From positions 52,303,836-52,367,835 of the forward strand of contig CM055095.1 of NCBI GenBank assembly GCA_029204225.1: a DNA stretch of 64,000 bases, read 5' to 3'. Positions 1-12,169 of this stretch are shown in pieces. A program made the position numbers and the translations under genes. The notes under the pieces were generated by a model that saw nothing but the letters and a program-made list of their open reading frames with translations, was not told the DNA's origin and searched no databases. This stretch comes from Diphasiastrum complanatum. Lineage: Eukaryota > Streptophyta > Lycopodiopsida > Lycopodiales > Lycopodiaceae. How positions within the stretch are numbered: the stretch's first letter is position 1; each line of letters starts with the position of its first letter.

Positions 1-723
1 TTGCACGCATAATTGAATCATAATAGAACTGCTCTATTAGTACATAGATTAGATTCAGGCATGATTCAAACGCTGATATTGTTGTGATTTATTCAACCTC
101 TAATCGCGTTTTCTAAGGAAGAATTTGCAAAACCTTTCTAATAGTTTTGTAGAACCTTTCCAACATAAGATGGCTAGGAAGTCCTATTCTACATGTCATT
201 ACAGAGCTGTAAAGTCGCCATTGCATTTTTCTTTCACAAAAACAATCATACTATGTGAAAAGTAGCATAGTATGTTTTTCGTGGTGTAGCTTACTCTAGT
301 TGACACAAATTTAAGAAGAGCATTTGACTAACAAGACATGACCTCTTATGATTGATTGACAACAAGCTGTTTTCAACCCTTAGTTGTAGATGTTCACCAA
401 AAAAACACGAAGTGAGGGGGAGAGAAAAAAAATAGAAACTCTTGGATGTGAGTGTTCTTCTATGAGGAAGAGTGCCACTAATGACATCTCTTATTGAAAT
501 TTTTATGTACTGATGCTTGCTTGCATGCAAGGAAAAGGCCAAATCCTTTGAACCACCTTTGTGCTAAGGTGGTTTTGAAAAGACAAGGAATATTACCAAG
601 ATCATAAGTTGTACGACCCCACATCCCATGCTATAAAGTTGGTTGGTTACCATACAAGTTACACTTCTTGTCAATTTAATAAGGGAGAATTGAATTATGT
701 GCATATGGCAACCCACTAGATGT

Positions 724-725
<2 letters not shown>

Positions 726-820
<95 letters not shown>

Positions 821-834
821 TCTCTCTCTCTCTC
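726..834. repeat. Compound (CT)n-(AT)n-(TC)n microsatellite
   Basis: A (CT)n run of about 35 bp is followed by about 58 bp of (AT)n and then a short (TC)n. The open frames across it encode only Ser-Leu or Tyr-Ile repeats and are artefacts of the repeat. Confidence 0.97.
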
Positions 835-1372
835 ATGACTTTAATTTCCATGACTTTAGGGCTTCATCTTTCTGGTTAACCTCTAGAGCTCCAAAACCCT
901 TGATTTTACTTGCCATCTTCCTAGCCCAATTCTAGATCACTTGCTTTCTTGACCATAAGGTGTGCAAAACGCTTCATAATGAGTTGAAAGTTTGCTTATG
1001 AGATTATGGCACAAGCCACTTGTCATTTAACAAACCCAAGACTCGACGCAAAAGTGTCTAGCCAAAATGCCAAGTATGAACATGGACCAATCCAAAGGCT
1101 AGAATCGTCACACTTCTTCTCTCTCTTTCTCTTCTATTCTCTGATGCTCCATTTTTTCAAGCATTTTATGTGTCTCGCATTAATTAAGCAGTTCTAAAGT
1201 GCCCCCCCTTAAGTTGTTGCAGCATCATATGCATCCAATCCAAAAAGAGAGGAGGAGCACTTGTAGATCCTGATTTGTGAATGAGACATCATGCAATAGA
1301 GCTACCATGCACTACAAGAGACATGTTTAGGCTGAGATCAATGGAAACTGACTTCTTTGTGGCCAGCACATA

Positions 1373-1417
<45 letters not shown>
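1373..1417. repeat. (CT)n microsatellite
   Basis: About 45 bp of CT repeat with one TTT interruption. Both strands give spurious Ser-Leu or Arg-Glu open frames. Confidence 0.95.
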
Positions 1418-4285
1418 ATATAGATATATAATGTATGTACAAGAGTGCACACTTTCACTACATGATTTAGATGCTCCGTCTTGGTAGACGGGCCACCACG
1501 CACGCATCCACGAGACTCATGAATCCATGATCATGATCCATCCACGAGAGAAAAGCTACCACCACCTGATCGACTGTACAGCCATAACGCCATCGTTTCA
1601 CAAAGAGAGTCGTGTAAAAATCATGAATGGCTGGCTCAGCCTGCTGTGCATGAGCCAGGAGCCTTTATCCTCTCGCTGTCTCGCAGCCGAAAGACAGTGG
1701 GGGCAGTGGGCAGCATGAGTTATTCTGCGTGTGGACCCAGAGATGATGATGAGTCACGGTGTCATGACTCATTCTTAGATCTACTGGTGACAGGCTACAG
1801 CCTATTACACTAGAGCCCACTTTCTAGATCCCGAATCCCGATTCCTGAATGAGACATCATGAAATAGAGCCTTCAACGCTTTGTAAACCGTGGCTATTGG
1901 CCATAAAATTGAAAGAAATGATCACTCTGGAGTCTGAGCAACGTCGCAAAAGGTGTAGTGGCAGATACGTGATCAGTGCAACGTCTGCAGGTGGTTGTAG
2001 TTGGTTTTGATAAAGATTGTTTTCTCACGAGGCTGTGGACAGGAAGGCTTTCAGGAATCAGTCGCTCACCAGTCAATTCGCAGAGAAGAACTAGTGTGAA
2101 ATAGAACTATCTGTGATCTGATCTCTAAAATATTCACACGCCCACTTCAAGCACAAGCACAGGCACAGAAACCACACCATAGCCTGTGGGAAATACATAC
2201 ATGACTACATCAACCAACCACAACCAAGACTGACAAAGAAAAAGAAAAAGTAAAGCTTACTTAACACACAGCTCTCGTTATTAGTAGAATTCTGATTATT
2301 ATTAGTTTGGAAATGTCATCCCTTTTGTTATTGCTGATTTGTCTAAAGAGCTAAACACTTGGGAGAAGGGGGGGGGGTTCCAAGGAAGTGGGCCTTCCCT
2401 TACAATTTTTTTTCTACTTTTTTTTTTGTAATTTTTATTATAAGCACCTTCTAGGCGGAAGGCACGTGTAAAATTGCAAAAAAAATTACATACAAAAGGA
2501 AGGTGCACGTGACAAAAAAAAACACAAATTGTGCCTCATACAACAATGTTATTAAAACTTTTTTAGGCTTTACAATTTTCTTAATGACATTTTACTTCCG
2601 TTCTAGCATCACTTTATTGCAGGTCATGTTCCTTTCATTACTTATAATTTGCTCTTGGAAATGTCAACAGGCCTTAATACAAATGTGTAAGGAAACAAGA
2701 GAACCTTGGGCACATTTTGCAACACAAGTTAGTTGCAATTGTCTTCCCATATATTCTTGAAACATGCAAATTTTTTTATGATTCGATGCACCTCATGAAT
2801 GAATGGTTGAAGGCCATGCAAATCTTTCAGATAGTTAAAGGGGTTTTACAATTCTCTGACCAAGAGTCTTGAGCATCAATTCTAATATTCTAAACTCAAG
2901 TACATTGGTCTACTTAAGGATTTGAACAAGTCCTCAAATCCAATATGCGAAACCCATGTTGTGCCACAAATTAATGTCAACAATTTAGCTCAAGTATGTG
3001 GTGAACCAATGTTTGCAAGCCATAACAATAATGACTTGCTAGCATTTGTATATCAGCCACAACAAGCAACTAATGTCATATAATCAAGGATTGAAAAAAC
3101 GAAAGCAACAAAAGATGTCAACAAATGATATCTATTATGTGAAAATTTTGAAGATAATAACATGGTATAATTATCAATCTCAATGCTTGCGAGTATTTTC
3201 TTTTGTCTTTTGTTCTTGAGTAGGTACATCAATGCAATTACAATGTACTAGAGTTAGGATGTCAATTGAAGAGCTAACAAGGGTCCAAGATGTCAATATC
3301 ATAGCATGTGGGGTGAGTTGGTATCAATGTGACATGAATGTCTCTCTTAGCCAATTTGTCCCACTTGTCTTGGCTTTTTAATTGTGCTATCTAAAAATTG
3401 TTTGCTCTAGATCTTATTTTTTGAAATTGTCTTGTTGGATTTCCATATGAGCAATGCAAATAGATCCATGTCAACCTCCTCTCCACAAAACCAAACATGT
3501 GGATTATAGATATTCCAAAAATTGGACCACATCATAATCTCCTTTCTAAATGATCACTTTATTTCAATGTTGAGCAACATGTCCACAAAATCCAAAAGCA
3601 ACACTATTATTATGATTTTTTTTCTCCATACTTTTAGCTTTGAATATTCTATCTTTACATTCCTGTAACATAGATCATAGTTATGGCTTACAGTTCCTAC
3701 TCTTTATTTTCATTCTCTTAGATAATTACTTGTACTATTAACAATATAAGGTATGTTTGCACTCTTTCTTTTGGCAACCAATTGTTTTCCTCTCATTTTT
3801 CAACTTGGACAATATTTTCCCTTTAGCCATGCATCAAGTTCCTATTAACATTTGTTATGAAAAGCTGATTTCCCACTAAATGATTGGCTGAATTTGAGAT
3901 CAACTGGTTAGTTGATGGACTTTGCCAGTTATTTTTTATCATTAATAAGGGGACCTTCAAAACTTGAGGACCTACAAAAGCATAAAAGCAAATGGGAGTA
4001 TGAGGTTCCTTCTATTCTTATAATTAAGATAAAAAATTACTACATCTTGATATTTTGAGCACCATAACCAAATTTTCCATGTATTTGTATTGTCATGATG
4101 CTATAATCTTGTTGGCATCTATCTTCTTTTCTAGTAGAGTAAGGAAGAAGCCCCTCCCAATAGCCTTTACTAATAACACCAAGATTGACAAAAGTTTTCA
4201 TTGATTGTTTACAAGAAAGTGAAGAGGGATCTCCATGAAATGTTAGATTTCTTATGCTTAGCCTTAAAACAAATCGTTCAAGTAA

Positions 4286-5088
4286 TGAGCATCCTGAAAA
4301 CCGAAGGCCGACTACATGTTTGGGACCTTCACATATTTCTCCCCTTTCAGATTTTTTTAAACGTTTTTAAGGCACCTTCGCCTTTTTCGCCTTTTTTGCA
4401 CCTTCGCGAAAAATGCGACACAATGGCCTTAAACGTTTTTAAGGCACCTTCGCCTTTTTTGCCTTTTTCGCACTTTCGCGAAAAATGCAACACAAGTGGC
4501 CAGAATGCCTTGGAATCCATTTTAGGCCCACCTTCGCCTTTTTCGCATTTTTCCTGCCTTCGCTCTAGAGGCACCTTCGGGATTTACATACCTTCAATCT
4601 AAGGGCACCTTCGGGTTTTTCGGTTTCTTGCTACATTGGCAGACCGATGTCGCCAACTTATCATCAACCCTAAAAACAGCTGGACAACCAAATATCCCAA
4701 GGGCGGTTAGCGGTTACCAATTTTGTACATATACAAAACTGGAGTAAAAGGTATTTAAGGCTTATAAGATATATATGTCTCTCGACACTTGTAAATATAT
4801 ATACTAGCTGAATCAAGCTATGTAAGTAGGTTCTTTTTCAATCAGAGTTATCTGTAGCCGGTGTTATCACGCTCAACAAGCTGAAGTTATTACTTCAAGC
4901 CATTGTACTCACTGTTGATATTAATCAGAGTGCAATTTTTGTCTCACTACTGTATTGTTTATTTGCGCAATTCTGTATGAATCACTTGTCTTGAATATTT
5001 CTGCTGCTAACTGTTGCGTTTCCGTTCCTACACGCCTACGCTCAAAGCTTTGAGCTTCCGCTACCGGTCATGCCCACATTTTACGACA
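4286..5088 (+). repeat. Cop-A 5' LTR (copia)
   Basis: The right edge is fixed by the primer-binding site that follows at 5089 and by a terminal CA. The left edge (TGAGCATC) is placed where similarity to the LTR of the related element Cop-D (34962-35514) begins. Shared blocks include the paired phrases around 4850-4930 and 35290-35370 and the 3' end with CCTACACGC. This copy is about 250 bp longer than the Cop-D LTR because it contains a tandem-repeat block at 4359-4631. No 3' LTR was found, so the element is truncated. Confidence 0.75.
4359..4631. repeat. 72-bp tandem repeats inside the Cop-A LTR
   Basis: Two units start with AAACGTTTTTAAGGCACC at 4359 and 4431 (period 72). Degenerate partial units built on GGCACCTTCG continue to about 4631. 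Within the units, TTTTTCGC and GCGAAAAA form inverted pairs, so the block could fold into hairpins. It is absent from the Cop-D LTR. Confidence 0.85.
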
Positions 5089-5100
5089 TGGTATCAGAGC
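5089..5100 (+). other. Primer-binding site of Cop-A
   Basis: TGGTATCAGAGC directly follows the LTR. It is the standard plant site complementary to the 3' end of initiator tRNA-Met, used to prime minus-strand DNA synthesis. Confidence 0.95.
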
Positions 5101-5231
5101 GGGCATTTCAGTAATCTGCATTTCTACTACGGATTATCAGTCTTGTTTCTATCAAGACGTCTTTCTAGCAAACGCACAGCCAACATTATTCCGACAATCG
5201 TTGTTTCTACCAACGATCTCGTTCAACCAGA

Positions 5232-7276
5232 ATGGATCCATCATCTAGTTCATCTCTCATTGACAAACTTGATGGAGATAACTACCATATTTAGAAATTC
5301 AAGATGAAGGTTATACTTCTACCAAAGAACTGTGGGACATCGTTGATGGCACAAAACTCAAACCAGAAGGTGATGCAGCCATCATCACCAAGTGGAGACT
5401 GAGAGATGGCAAAGCATTTGCCATGATCACCCTCAATATCAAGGATACTCAGATCAGCCACATATGTGTTGCTCAGACGACTAAGGATGCATGGGACATC
5501 CTAGCAACTCTCTACGACATCAGAGATGCTATTTCCAAGCTTCAACTGAGGAAGAAATTCTTCACCCTCAGAATGTATGATGCAGATAGTGTTTCGAGTC
5601 ATCTCAACACCTTCAAAAATCTTATGGAGAAGATGACTGCAACTAGCTCAATCATAGAAGATTCTGATGCACTCATGACTCTATTATCGAGTCTACCTGG
5701 AGCCTACAAAAATTGGATAATGGCAATTTCCACCCAGGAGCACCTCAACTCTATCAAGAGTAATTTCACTGCTCCTACAAGAGGAGATCAGAAGATCAGC
5801 ACCCTCCTCAGGCTCAGGATCAGATCCTCAAGCTCTATATTAAAAAAATCAGAAGTTTAGATCCAAGAGATCTACAAAGTCAGGCTATACTGACAAGAAG
5901 AGCAACATGCAGTCTGGACCAAATTCTGGTTCAAGATCTAATTCAAGCTCTTCATCATTCCAACCAATGCAGAAACTTTCCTGCATATACTGTAAGAGGA
6001 CTGGCCACGAAATCAAGGACTGCCAAATTTTGAAATACAACAACGAAAAGAAGAAGCAGTTCCAACAACAAGCACATAGTGCTATAACTAGTCACTCAAA
6101 TCAACAAGAAGAAGAAGATGAAGCAGCTTTCATGACTAAAGTCAAAGAACAACAGGATATCGATTTCTGCTATCTAGATTCTGGAGCAACTCAACACATG
6201 ACTCACCATCGCGACTGGTTCAAAAACTATAAGTCATTTACCCACTCTCGAGTTGTGCAACTTGGAGACAACTCATCACATTCAATCGAAGGTCAAGGAA
6301 CAGTCAGAGCTGAATTCAAAAGAGGTGAGGTCAAGTTGCTGTCCAACGTTCTCCACGTACCAAATCTAACCAAGAATTTGCTCTCAGTTAGCAGAATCAT
6401 CGATTCAGGTTGGAGTGTCAAATTCGATACAAAAGGCTACACAATTCTTGACAAATCCCGGAAGGTTCTAGCCTATGGAAGAAGAAGCGGTTATCGTTAC
6501 AATCTCAGCCATTGCTGCTCTTCTAACAGTCAAGCTCTTCACACAACCACTTCTGAATCAACTGATATGTTGTGGCATTAGTGGCCATCTTAACTTCAAC
6601 AATATTCAGCAAATGTCAGTTTCATTTCAGACTCAATTCATACATCCAAGGACTTGCTTGACCTTGTACATAGCGACATTTGTGGCCCGATGCATACTGC
6701 TTCCATAGGGGGAGGAGCTCTCTATTTTCTAACCTTCATCGATGACTTCTCTCGCAGGACGACTACCTACTTTATGAAGAACAAATCCGAAGCATTCAAG
6801 TTTCTTCAAGCAGTTCAAGGCGTCTGCAGAAAACCAGACCCAGAGGAAGATCTAGGCTCTACGCACAGATGGAGGGAGAGAGTATATCTCTACATAATTC
6901 AAGGAGTTCTGCAAGGCCAACAGGATACATCAACAATATACAACCAGCTACTCACCTCAGTCCAATGGTGTAGCTGAACGGAAGATTCAGACACTCATCG
7001 AAAATGCCAAGAGCATGATGGCCCATGCCTCTCCTCCAAAGAAATTCTGGACAAAAGTTGTTACTACACCTGCCTATTTACAGAATCGATCCATTACCAA
7101 AGCCATGAATGGCAAGACACCTTATGAGGTGTGGACAGGATCGAAACCATCACTAAAAAATATTCGAGTGTTTGGGCATCACTTTCGTTCAGATCGTTGA
7201 AGATCTAAGAAGAAAGCTGGATGAAAGAGCAAAAAAATGATTTTCATCGGCTATTCCCCAGACGATATCGAGGCAA
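5232..7276 (+). pseudogene. Cop-A gag-pol remnant (Ty1/copia)
   Basis: This is the polyprotein of a copia retrotransposon, truncated within the integrase. The gag starts at ATG 5232 (M-D-P-S-S-S), hits TAG after about 17 codons where copia has Trp, and then is frameshifted. A long gag frame runs 5423-5860. A zinc knuckle of CX2CX4HX4C form (CIYCKRTGHEIKDC) lies at about 5982-6024. The aspartic protease motif YLDSGATQ is near 6171. Next come the GAG-pre-integrase part, integrase pieces with LDLVHSDICG near 6654, and the conserved C-terminal integrase phrase ending in IRVFG near 7165. The integrase core is partly deleted. Reverse transcriptase and RNase H are absent: sequence switches to LINE ORF1 at about 7276. 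It cannot encode a working element. Confidence 0.9.
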
Positions 7277-7524
7277 AATTCAAAAAGAGAGCTGTTATTG
7301 GGTTATGCATAGGGCCAAGACCCTCGCTGGAAGACTTGAGATGATGGATCCTCTCCCAATGGACTAAACAAGGGATTATCCTTAGTAAGGTATAGTTCCT
7401 CTCGGAAAACTATTTCTGCTTTTTATTTGCTGATGGGGAGAGTGCCAAGAGAGCATTAGTGGAGGGACCCTGGCTCTATAGGACATCCCCTATCATCATG
7501 TTTTCGTATGATCCAGAATTCGGA
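7277..7524 (+). pseudogene. LINE ORF1 fragment (DUF4283-like)
   Basis: Translation gives a run with GPRPSLEDLR, an FLFADGESAKRAL segment and the EGPWLYR...PIIMFSYDPEF block. This is the pattern of the DUF4283 domain at the N-terminus of plant LINE ORF1 proteins, which bind the element's RNA. Two in-frame stops are present. The fragment lacks its N-terminus, the zinc knuckle and the rest of ORF1. It lies on the same strand as the LINE ORF2 remnant that resumes at 9325, so the two are probably one LINE split by Cop-B. Confidence 0.7.
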
Positions 7525-7544
7525 GAGAAAAATGTCGAAGGTCA

Positions 7545-8338
7545 TCTATTTTGAACGAGGAACGTTCCCAGTCACTTCTCGAAATTTGCGAAGTGAGAGA
7601 ATTTGTGACGTTCTCGTCCACGTCAATGATCCTGATTTGTTGACCGTATACACTATGTACAGTTGTCACAAAAGCCATATACTTCCAAGTACAACGGCTT
7701 TCCTAATTAGGTGACAAACATTCAATGTAGTTAATACATGGATGAAATCTATAAATAGATCATCCAATCATAGATTATTGGTTGCTCCGTCCATGAGACG
7801 TATTATTTGAGCCTCTCCGTTACGCCGTCAATTTTTTGTTGTAATTGCTATTTGTATTGTGCTTCAGTGTAATATAGCAACAACACGTTTTTATCTGTGT
7901 ATAACGTAGATAAATGCTTGTTGTGATTGAATGCACTTTCATCGCTGTTTGATCGCACTTGTTTACTCACTCTGATCAAAACACGAACATCTACGACTCC
8001 TTAGTTTTTGATCAGATGATGGTTGTCTTTGACGCCTGAGGAACTCGCGATATCATACTGCTCTTCCATCTATTTCAGAACTAGACTTCACATTGAATCC
8101 ATTTTTCAGTAATACCACACACAAACCATTTCTAATCTCTTAGGTGGACTGTACTCTTGTATAAATCAATTTTTAAGATCCTGTTGGGCAATTAGAACAC
8201 TTAAAGTTGTGATTATATTTAGTATAAGTTGTCTATTAGATTGTTTTTGCATCTAGCAGCCGATTGTAACAGGAGAGTTGTTCCGCAATATTCTTGTCTC
8301 TTCTCCGTTCACGTTCTTCTATCTCCCTTGTCCCATCA
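7545..8338 (+). repeat. Cop-B putative 5' LTR (copia)
   Basis: Non-coding sequence before a primer-binding site, containing a TATA-like box (TATAAATA at 7750-7757). The 3' end is set by the site at 8342. The 5' end is only approximate because no second copy of this LTR is in the window. Confidence 0.5.
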
Positions 8339-8341
8339 GAT

Positions 8342-8353
8342 TGGTATCAGAAC
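8342..8353 (+). other. Primer-binding site of Cop-B (degenerate)
   Basis: TGGTATCAGAAC differs at one position from the usual plant tRNA-Met site and is followed 54 bp later by a copia gag start. Confidence 0.8.
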
Positions 8354-8406
8354 GTAGTCCAAATAAACCGAGAGATTAAGTTTGTTCTATTTGTATTATT
8401 GTTATC

Positions 8407-9320
8407 ATGTCTCATCTTGGTAGCTCTTCGTCTTCATCATCCAACGAGGCTAGAATCATTGACAAGTTCAATGGTTCTAACTTCTACATCTGGAAGTTAA
8501 AACTCCGGATGATGTTGATCATGATGTAACTACTAGATTATATTTTAGAAGAAAGTTCTTTACTCTTAGCATGTCTGATTCTACTGCCATCACTTCTCCA
8601 ATCAGCAGCTTCAAGTCTTTATTGGATCGGTTATCAGCTGTAAAATGTTCTTTTCAAGATGATGATGTCGTTATGACCTTGCTTTCTTCTCTTCCAAAGT
8701 CGTATGAGCACTTTGTAGTAATGATTTCCAGACAACCCGACCTCACTCTTCAAAAGATGATTGGTCACTTACTTCAAGAAGAAATGCAGAGAAAGACTAG
8801 CAGCTTGTCTATCAAAGACAAATCCATGGCTCTATACACCAAGAAGAAAGACTACTCCAAGGGCAAGAATCAAGTAGCAACAACAGCAGAAGCCTCACAC
8901 TCAAACTGAGCATGGTGGATCGCGCAAGAAGCTCTTTTGTAGATATTGCAAGAGAGCTAATCACGACATCAAGGAGTGTCGTATCCAGATCTACAATGAG
9001 GCAAAGAAGCAACAACAGTAGCAGCCAGACTCCTCCAACGCGGCGGAATTCAAGGAACAAGATGCACATTTGTTAATGGCTTACAACAATAGCAACGAAG
9101 ATTGTGATAGCTGGTACCTGGACAGCGGCGCTACCCAACACATGACCTCTCGCAAGAAATGGTTTACCAAGTATGCAGCTTACAACAGAGATCAATTCAT
9201 CTACCTCAAAGATTCAAGCACCATACGCGTGGAAGGCAAAGGAATAGTCAAGATCACATTCAACAACGAACTATCCATTTTTCTCAAAATGAATCTGGAA
9301 ATAGTGTCAAAAGATCATTG
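8407..9320 (+). pseudogene. Cop-B gag-protease remnant (Ty1/copia)
   Basis: The gag begins at ATG 8407 (M-S-H-L-G followed by a Ser run). It reaches the typical FNGSNFYIWKLKL phrase, then an internal deletion joins it to a later part of gag (frame 8571-8909, with the VVMTLLSSLP motif). After a frameshift come the zinc knuckle CRYCKRANHDIKEC near 8938 and the protease motif YLDSGATQHMT near 9115. The protein ends at about 9316-9330, where LINE endonuclease sequence starts; integrase, RT, RNase H and the 3' LTR are all missing. The zinc knuckle and protease resemble those of Cop-A, so the two belong to related lineages. Confidence 0.88.
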
Positions 9321-9324
9321 TTGG

Positions 9325-11580
9325 TACTAGACGGAGCACCCAAGAGGGCGAGGGATTGCATTGGGTATCCACATGAGGATAAGGAGTAGGGTGGAGCAAG
9401 TCCTGTGGGGTGACAACCACGATTGGATGGAGGTAAGACTCCAGTGGGAGGGGTGCTTGTTCAGCCTCCTCTTTGTCTATGCCAAGAATACACCAGGTGA
9501 GAGAGGATCCCACTGTGGAGACAACTAGCCAAGAAAGGGGGCAAAATATGCCTAATGGGAGACTAACATGGTGGAATTTCAGCAGGATAGATACAAAAGG
9601 AAAGGCAGTATACTTTCTGGAAGGGAGTACAAGGAGTGGATGAGGTTAAAACAGCTCACCAACTTGTAGGAAATCGAAGGGGAACATAATTTTACTTGGA
9701 GCAACAATCAAGGAGGAGAGGATTTGGGGATGGCCAGATTGGACAGAGGCTATATTTCCCAGGAAGTTAGAGCTCAATGGCCCTTGGCTGAATTCTCGGT
9801 TAGAGAGGACTTCCTATTCTCGGACCATAAACCAGTGGTCTTTAAGCTTGAGGAGGTGACACATTTTTAGAAATGCTCTTGGTTTAGATTGGATCCTAAA
9901 CTTGTTGAGGATGAAGAGGTGCAAGTAGCCATTTGGAACATCCTCTTACGGGCTAGGAGAAGAAGTGGCTCAGCCACAAAAATCTGGATGGAGGCAATTA
10001 AAGAGATTCAATGGTGCTTAGCCAACGCTAGAAAGCGAATCTCAAGAAGAAGAGCAAAGGAAAGAGCATCCCTCTTTTAGGAGGTAGCAAACTTGGAAAG
10101 AAAAATTGAGGGGGAGGACTGGCTGAAAACCACTCTCTTAGAGGAGAAGAGCAGATTGAGAGAGTTGGAAAGAAAAGGGATTGAGCACCTCCAAAAGCTT
10201 ATGAGATCTTGGTGGGCAGGAAAAGGGGACAGGCTTGTTAAGGAGACTTTCAAGGTCCTCAAAATCAAGCAGCAGATGGACCACTTGCCCTTGCTTGTAA
10301 ATGAGCATGAGCAGCCAGCCAAGGATGAAAAAGAGAATGAAAGAATTATCTTGGACTACTATAGGGGGTTGATGGAACAACTAAAAATAATTGATGAAGT
10401 AAAGAGAAGGGCAAGACAGGAAGTCCTAGCATGCATTCCGACAATGATTAAGGAGGAAGACAAGAAGACACTTGGAGAGGCCCTCACCGTGGAAGAGATC
10501 ACTTAGTCAATCCATGAACAAAAGCAGGGCAAAGCACCGAGAATAGATGGGCTAGGGGCTAAATTCTACAAAATTTTCCGGGATGAAGTAGCTCCATTGC
10601 TTTTAAGGGTATGAGAAGAATCGGTTAGAATGGGGGCACTCTCAAAACTTATGAACCAGGGTATTATCAAGCTTATCCATAAGAAAGGACCTAGAAACCA
10701 GCTCAAAAATTGGAGGCCCATTACTATGCTCACTACTGGATATAAGATTATTGCCAAGGCCTTAGTCAACAAGATGAAAAGAAAAATGGCTGGCTAGGTA
10801 AAAGAGGAGCAAAAAGGCTTTGTGGCTAGGAGACACATCCAAGAGGTCATCTTCTCTTTGTGGGAAGGAATGAATCATGCAGAGAGGACAAGTCAAGAGT
10901 ATATATTCCTGAAAGTGGATATGGATAAGGCATATGATAGGCTGGAGTGGGGATTCACAGTAGAGATGTTGATGGAAAAACCTTCAAGCAAACTTGGTTG
11001 GCAGGGCTCTAGTACTCAAGCACCTGGTAATTCCAAAGGTCATCTACTTTTAAGCATGTTGGCAGCCCTCAGATGCAGATCTTTGAAGATTTGAGGCTAT
11101 GTGCAAGAATTTTTATGGTCCTCGAACTATGGGAAGAGAGGATATGTGGGAGTGGCTTGGGAAACTTGTCTTCTCCCCAAGCAGTTTGGGGGATTGAGCC
11201 TTCTGGACGTAAGGTTTATGGCAGTAGGAGCATGGCTAGTTGGCTTATTAGGGCTGCCACAAATCACGTAGACTCTTGGGCACTGCTAATGCAGGAGGCT
11301 GCCAAGCAGTGGGCACCTACTCAGGCACCGGGTTGGAGAGGTTGGAGACTATAGGACCTCCTCCTTTCGGATTGGCAATTTAGAGGGAATGGAAGTGATC
11401 TCCTTAGGGCCATGTGGTAGGGGTGGAAAAAGGTGGGGCAAAGGCTCTTATGGAGGGAAGAGGAGTTCAAGCAAAGAGGAAAGCTCCTGGAGTTAAGTTG
11501 TTGGTCACTGAGAGGGCAGCCAACATTGTTGGACAGTGAAGTCAGATCATCCAGGAATATTGCGCACAAGGGTATCTCTC
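9325..11580 (+). pseudogene. LINE ORF2 remnant (endonuclease + reverse transcriptase)
   Basis: ORF2 of a plant L1-type non-LTR retrotransposon, the enzyme that nicks target DNA and copies the RNA there. The endonuclease part shows FTWSNNQ, RLDRGYIS and the catalytic FSDHKPVVF motif near 9818. The RT follows with GKAPRIDGLGAKFYK (about 10530), a KNWRPITMLTTGYKIIAKAL block (about 10708), QKGFVARRHIQ (about 10811) and LKVDMDKAYDRLEW (about 10910). Directly after this, sequence jumps to the C-terminal region (FLWSSNYGKRGYVGVAWETC, PKQFGGLSLLD near 11185). The YxDD catalytic box is therefore deleted. Many stops and frameshifts are present, and the N-terminal part of the endonuclease is missing. 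Confidence 0.9.
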
Positions 11581-11584
11581 CATA

Positions 11585-11665
11585 ACATGTCCAACCATAA
11601 TAGTGCGGTAGTTGTTTGGCCTCATGGGATCACTTCCTTTGTGAATTGGATGTATCACATTGGTA
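11585..11665 (-). pseudogene. Short non-LTR reverse transcriptase fragment
   Basis: On the minus strand about 27 codons read VIHPIHKGSDPMRPNNYRTI. This matches the RT pattern of a basic, GD-containing stretch followed by NxYRxI, as in non-LTR reverse transcriptases. It lies opposite to the neighbouring LINE and directly beside a (GA)n tract. It is too short to assign to a family. Confidence 0.5.
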
Positions 11666-11669
11666 CACC

Positions 11670-11671
<2 letters not shown>

Positions 11672-11744
<73 letters not shown>
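11672..11744. repeat. (GA)n microsatellite
   Basis: About 73 bp of uninterrupted GA repeat. Confidence 0.98.
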
Positions 11745-11746
<2 letters not shown>

Positions 11747-12169
11747 TTTTCCATGGCATATGAGTACATGTCAAATATGTGGTAACCATGGAAGCGTATA
11801 TAAACGTCTCCAAAAAAAAAAACTATGAATAAAAGATGAACAATATATTTGTATATTACAAATTGTCCATAAGTGAGAGCAAAAATAGCTACTAAGAATA
11901 AAATCACGTCATCTAGCACTACTACTGAAAAAGGATGTGATACGAGCTGTAGCAGGAGGTAATATGGATCGTCGTCTAGGAGGGTGAAAACCATGCTCTC
12001 ATAACAGGGCGGGTAGTGCGAGCTGCTGTGAGTGATACACTGTCTCTGATATCTGTAAGGTGGTGTATCGTTGTCGTCATCGTCAGACTCGAGGTAGTGT
12101 TTGCAGATGGAGATGCTTGCATTGCGGTGGGCTCTTCACAGGAGCACTCACCAGGATTAGGGCCTACAC
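11745..12169. other. No gene seen
   Basis: Nothing recognisable. A poly-A stretch lies near 11811-11822. The open frames here are short and unsupported. Confidence 0.5.

Larger units (their letters stand above)
1..4285. other. Gene-free left flank
   Basis: No gene or transposon domain was recognised here. The stretch is AT-rich and holds two microsatellites (726-834 and 1373-1417) and a short run of G near 2370. A frame without a Met start is open from 2892 to 3083 on the plus strand (63 codons) but matches nothing I know. A 24-bp motif is repeated at 1279-1302 and 1847-1870. The region ends where the copia LTR of Cop-A begins. Confidence 0.6.

Noticed and set aside
2892-3083. 63-codon open stretch without Met in the left flank
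   Set aside because: No start, no similarity I can name, and the length is within chance for AT-rich DNA; recorded only in the flank description.
4359-4631. CRISPR-like array
   Set aside because: The repeats are contiguous without unique spacers, lie within a plant LTR, and the context is eukaryotic.
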